Origin: Streptomyces glomeratus
GTDB taxonomy: Bacteria; Actinomycetota; Actinomycetes; Streptomycetales; Streptomycetaceae
Direction: 5' to 3'
Length of the DNA stretch: 64,000 nucleotides
NCBI RefSeq assembly: GCF_021462825.1
Contig: NZ_JAKEEB010000006.1
Location: 62,001 to 126,000 of the forward strand
The translations under genes and the position numbers were made by a program. Below, in pieces: positions 61,519-64,000 of this stretch. A model generated the notes under the pieces. The model did no database searches. It saw nothing but the letters and a program-made list of their open reading frames with translations, and was not told where the DNA came from. Positions within the stretch are counted from its first letter, which is position 1, and the number at the start of each line of letters is the position of its first letter.

Positions 61519-62514
61519 ATGGCGACCGACCTCGACACCTATGTGAAGGGTGTCCTCGACGGGAAGCGGGCCGTCATCGCGCGCGCCATCACGCTCGTCG
61601 AGTCCACCCGCCCCCAGCACCGGGCGCTGGCCCAGGAACTGCTGACGGAACTCCTCCCGCACAGCGGCCGGGCCCGGCGGATCGGCGTCAGCGGGGTGCC
61701 CGGCGTGGGCAAGTCCACGTTCATCGACGCGTTCGGCACGTTGCTGACCTCTCTCGGGCACCGGGTGGCCGTACTCGCCGTCGACCCCTCCTCCAGCCGT
61801 ACCGGCGGCTCGATCCTCGGTGACAAGACCCGCATGGAACGTCTGGCCGTGGACCCGGCGGCCTTCGTCCGCCCCTCCCCCACCGCGGGCACGCTGGGCG
61901 GAGTCGCCAAGGCGACCCGGGAGTCGATCGTGGTGATGGAGGCGGCCGGCTACGACGTGATCCTGGTGGAGACGGTCGGCGTCGGCCAGTCCGAGACCGC
62001 GGTCGCGAACATGGTCGACTCCTTCCTTCTGCTCACTTTGGCCCGCACGGGCGACCAGTTGCAGGGCATCAAGAAGGGTGTCCTGGAACTGGCCGACGTG
62101 ATCGCAGTCAACAAGGCGGACGGCCCGCACGAGCGTGACGCCCGCGCCGCCGCGCGTGAACTGGCGGGTGCACTACGGCTGATGCACGGCAAGGACGCGG
62201 TGTGGACTCCGCCTGTGCTGAGTTGCAGCGCGCGGGAGTCGACCGGACTGGACACCGTCTGGGAACGCCTCGAACAGCACCGCACGCTCCTGGACTCGAC
62301 CGGACGCCTCGTCGCCAAGCGCCGCGACCAGCAGGTCGACTGGACCTGGACCATGGTCCGCGACGAACTCCTCGGCCGCCTGCACGCCGATCCGGCGGTA
62401 CGGTCTCTCGCTCCCGTCCTCGAACAGCGGGTCCGGGAGGGGGAGCTGACGCCCACACTGGCCGCCGAGCGCATTCTGGGCGCGCTCGGGAGCTCCGAGA
62501 CGGACATGTCCTGA
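61519..62514 (+). CDS. meaB: Methylmalonyl-CoA mutase-associated GTPase MeaB
   Basis: A 331-residue G3E-family GTPase that loads adenosylcobalamin into the mutase and protects it from inactivation. The P-loop is GVPGVGKSTFIDAFG (about residues 56-70). Other motifs are VDPSSSRTGGSILGDKTRM, ETVGVGQSE (Walker B/switch), and VNKADGP for guanine recognition. It lies 5 bases downstream of mutB, completing the mutAB-meaB operon. Some databases call this family ArgK, a historical misnomer. Confidence 0.96.
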   Translation: MATDLDTYVKGVLDGKRAVIARAITLVESTRPQHRALAQELLTELLPHSGRARRIGVSGVPGVGKSTFIDAFGTLLTSLGHRVAVLAVDPSSSRTGGSILGDKTRMERLAVDPAAFVRPSPTAGTLGGVAKATRESIVVMEAAGYDVILVETVGVGQSETAVANMVDSFLLLTLARTGDQLQGIKKGVLELADVIAVNKADGPHERDARAAARELAGALRLMHGKDAVWTPPVLSCSARESTGLDTVWERLEQHRTLLDSTGRLVAKRRDQQVDWTWTMVRDELLGRLHADPAVRSLAPVLEQRVREGELTPTLAAERILGALGSSETDMS

Positions 62515-63025
62515 GCGCTCGGATCCCGTCCCACTGCCGCACATCACCCGCGTGACGCCCGGCGCCGGCGCCCAGGTTGTCGCCTTCGCCGCTTCCTTGG
62601 CCGATGCTCGACGAGGTGCCGTACGGTCCAAGTGGACCACCACGGTGGTGTAGAAGCGGTGCACCGCATCGTCCACGCTGCGGATGAAGCCGGACTCGGC
62701 GTTGCCGCGGCTGCTGCCCATGCCTTTCAGCAGGGACAGGCGGAAGCCGGTGATTCGGGTGCCGCCACGAGGGGTTCGTCACGGATGCGCACCGATGCGC
62801 ACGGATTCGGGCTGACAGGTGGTCCGGTTGCGGATTCACAATCTGCGACATAGCGTTACAGTCAGTCACGACGTTCTGTACGTGGGCATCGGGCCCCATT
62901 GCTGCCCCGTTATCGCCGCCCGTTCCGGCTCGGATCCGGTGTTTCTGCTGTCACCGATGAGAATTCGAGCGTCGTTGAGGGTTATTTCTCGAAAAGGTGC
63001 GGGGGATGACTCAAGGAGATCCGCC
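62515..63025. other. Gap between meaB and epoxide-hydrolase gene
   Basis: No gene is supported. A minus-strand frame (SVDDAVHRFYTTVVVHLD near 62.64-62.7 kb) runs on into meaB in the antisense and is probably chance. The 3' part, about 150 bases AT-richer than average, should hold the promoter of the next gene. CATAGCGTTACAGTCAGTCAC near 62.85 kb has a weak palindromic look. Confidence 0.4.
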
Positions 63026-64000
63026 ATGTCTGAAACCCCCCAGCGGCAGTCCCGGCGAAAGTTTCTTTCCCTCTCAGCCGCCGCGATGACCGCGGCGACC
63101 GACGGGAGACCGGCCGCCGCGGGCAGAGGCACGGGCATCCGCCCGTTCCGCGTCGACATACCGGAGCGGGATCTGGCCGATCTCCGTTGGCGCATCGTCG
63201 CGACACGGTGGCCCGACCGTGAGACCGTCACCGATCAGTCCCAGGGCGTCCAGTTGGCGAAGATGCAAGAACTCGCAAACTACTGGAGAAAGTCCTACAG
63301 TTGGCGGAAGATCGAGGCGAGGCTGAATTCTTTGCCTCAGTTTCTGACCGATATCGACGGGCTCGATATACATTTCATCCACGTCCGCTCTCGCCATGAG
63401 AACGCGCTGCCGATGATCCTGACCCATGGCTGGCCGGGCTCGGTGCTGGAGTTTCTGAAGGTGGTCGACCCGCTCACCAACCCCACGGACCACGGAGGAC
63501 GCGCGGAGGACGCGTTCCATCTCGTCATACCCTCGATGCCCGGTTACGGTTTTTCGGAGAGGCCGACGAGTACCGGCTGGGGTCCCGACCGCATCGCGCG
63601 CGCCTGGGCCGTGCTGATGGAGCGCCTGGAATACGAGCACTATGTTTCCCAGGGCGGCGACTGGGGTGCGGTGATCTCGGACAGGATGGCGATACAGCAG
63701 CCCCCCGGGCTGCTCGGCATCCATGTGAATTTCCCCCCCACCGTGCCCGCGGACATCGCGAGGAAACTCGCCTGCGGCGACCCGGCCCCGGCCGGCCTGT
63801 CCACCGACGAGAAAGCCGCATACGACAAACTTGCCGCCTTCTACAAGACGGGGTCGGGCTACTCCGCCATGATGGTCACCCGCCCGCAGACCGTGGGGTA
63901 CGGACTGTCGGACTCGCCGGTCGGACTGGCCGCCTGGATGTACGACAAGTTCGCCGCGTGGACCTACAGCGGCGGCGACCCCGAGCGGGTGCTCACCAAA
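63026..64000 (+). CDS. Exported epoxide-hydrolase-family alpha/beta hydrolase, 3' end cut by window edge
   Basis: 325 residues are visible. The N-terminus MSETPQRQSRRKFLSLSAAA contains an RRKFL twin-arginine motif, although the hydrophobic stretch is short. An epoxide-hydrolase N-terminal domain follows (IRPFRVDIPERDLADLRWRI ... LPQFLTDIDGLDIHFIHV). The alpha/beta hydrolase core has the oxyanion motif HGWPGSVLEF and the nucleophile Asp212 in SQGGDWGAVISD. The lid region begins near residue 240; the acid and His of the triad lie beyond the window. AAGGAG lies seven bases before the ATG. Actinobacteria have many such paralogues, so the substrate is unknown. Confidence 0.88.
   Translation, partial: MSETPQRQSRRKFLSLSAAAMTAATDGRPAAAGRGTGIRPFRVDIPERDLADLRWRIVATRWPDRETVTDQSQGVQLAKMQELANYWRKSYSWRKIEARLNSLPQFLTDIDGLDIHFIHVRSRHENALPMILTHGWPGSVLEFLKVVDPLTNPTDHGGRAEDAFHLVIPSMPGYGFSERPTSTGWGPDRIARAWAVLMERLEYEHYVSQGGDWGAVISDRMAIQQPPGLLGIHVNFPPTVPADIARKLACGDPAPAGLSTDEKAAYDKLAAFYKTGSGYSAMMVTRPQTVGYGLSDSPVGLAAWMYDKFAAWTYSGGDPERVLTK

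Noticed and set aside
62173-62721. Minus-strand frame overlapping the 3' end of meaB
   Set aside because: Most of it is antisense to meaB and the remaining part has no recognisable family.

Overview
The window is high-GC, actinobacterial DNA with the gene order, codon use and regulatory style of a Streptomyces chromosome. From about 1 to 36.5 kb it reads as conserved core. The order is a 3-hydroxybutyryl-CoA dehydrogenase, a cobalamin adenosyltransferase, two two-component systems, a chitinase, the complete ATP synthase operon, a WecA-like transferase, translation-factor genes, rho, and the threonine/lysine biosynthetic genes. This resembles the block in S. coelicolor that carries atp, prfA, rho, thrB, thrC, hom and lysA.

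Left part (1-10.2 kb): a partial STAS protein, fatty-acid and cobalamin enzymes, an OmpR-type two-component system followed by two small exported proteins, then the ChiS/ChiR-like pair next to a secreted GH18 chitinase. The chitinase promoter carries two 12-bp direct repeats. The ATP synthase genes (10.3-18.2 kb, minus strand) run atpI-B-E-F-H-A-G-D-C, with a strong hairpin before atpC. From 18.5 to 36.3 kb, still on the minus strand, come wecA, an SHMT paralogue, a LMW-phosphatase-like protein with a Ser at the nucleophile position, tsaC, prmC, prfA, rpmE, an LCP protein, rho, thrB, thrC, hom, lysA, an ArgS relic (nrtL) and a response regulator.

At 36.47 kb a tRNA-Arg(CCG) marks the start of an accessory region of about 19-21 kb. 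It holds a SpoIIE-type protein with mutated phosphatase motifs, a cupin/Rid pair, and the decaying core of an integrative element (frameshifted tyrosine integrase, HTH protein, ATPase with a frameshifted N-terminus, primase-like fragment). It also holds an ECF41 sigma-factor operon with a recognisable ECF41-type promoter, a multiply frameshifted NAD(P)-binding pseudogene, a tightly coupled five-gene operon (DoxX-like, DUF3419/BtaA-like, DUF2071, membrane methyltransferase, membrane protein), a CsbD-like protein, a medium-chain reductase, a second fragment of the same integrative element, an ABC-2-like membrane protein behind a double operator, and a PAP2/Aur1-like membrane phosphatase. Two related hairpins, at 36.6 and 55.35 kb, roughly bracket the region.

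The right end (57.5-64 kb) returns to core metabolism: mutA-mutB-meaB (methylmalonyl-CoA mutase and its chaperone, which needs the adenosylcobalamin made by the enzyme at 1.5 kb), then an exported epoxide-hydrolase-family protein cut by the window edge. The best candidates for something undescribed are the five-gene operon at 47.6-50.8 kb, the degenerate SpoIIE protein, and the paired remnants of the integrative element.
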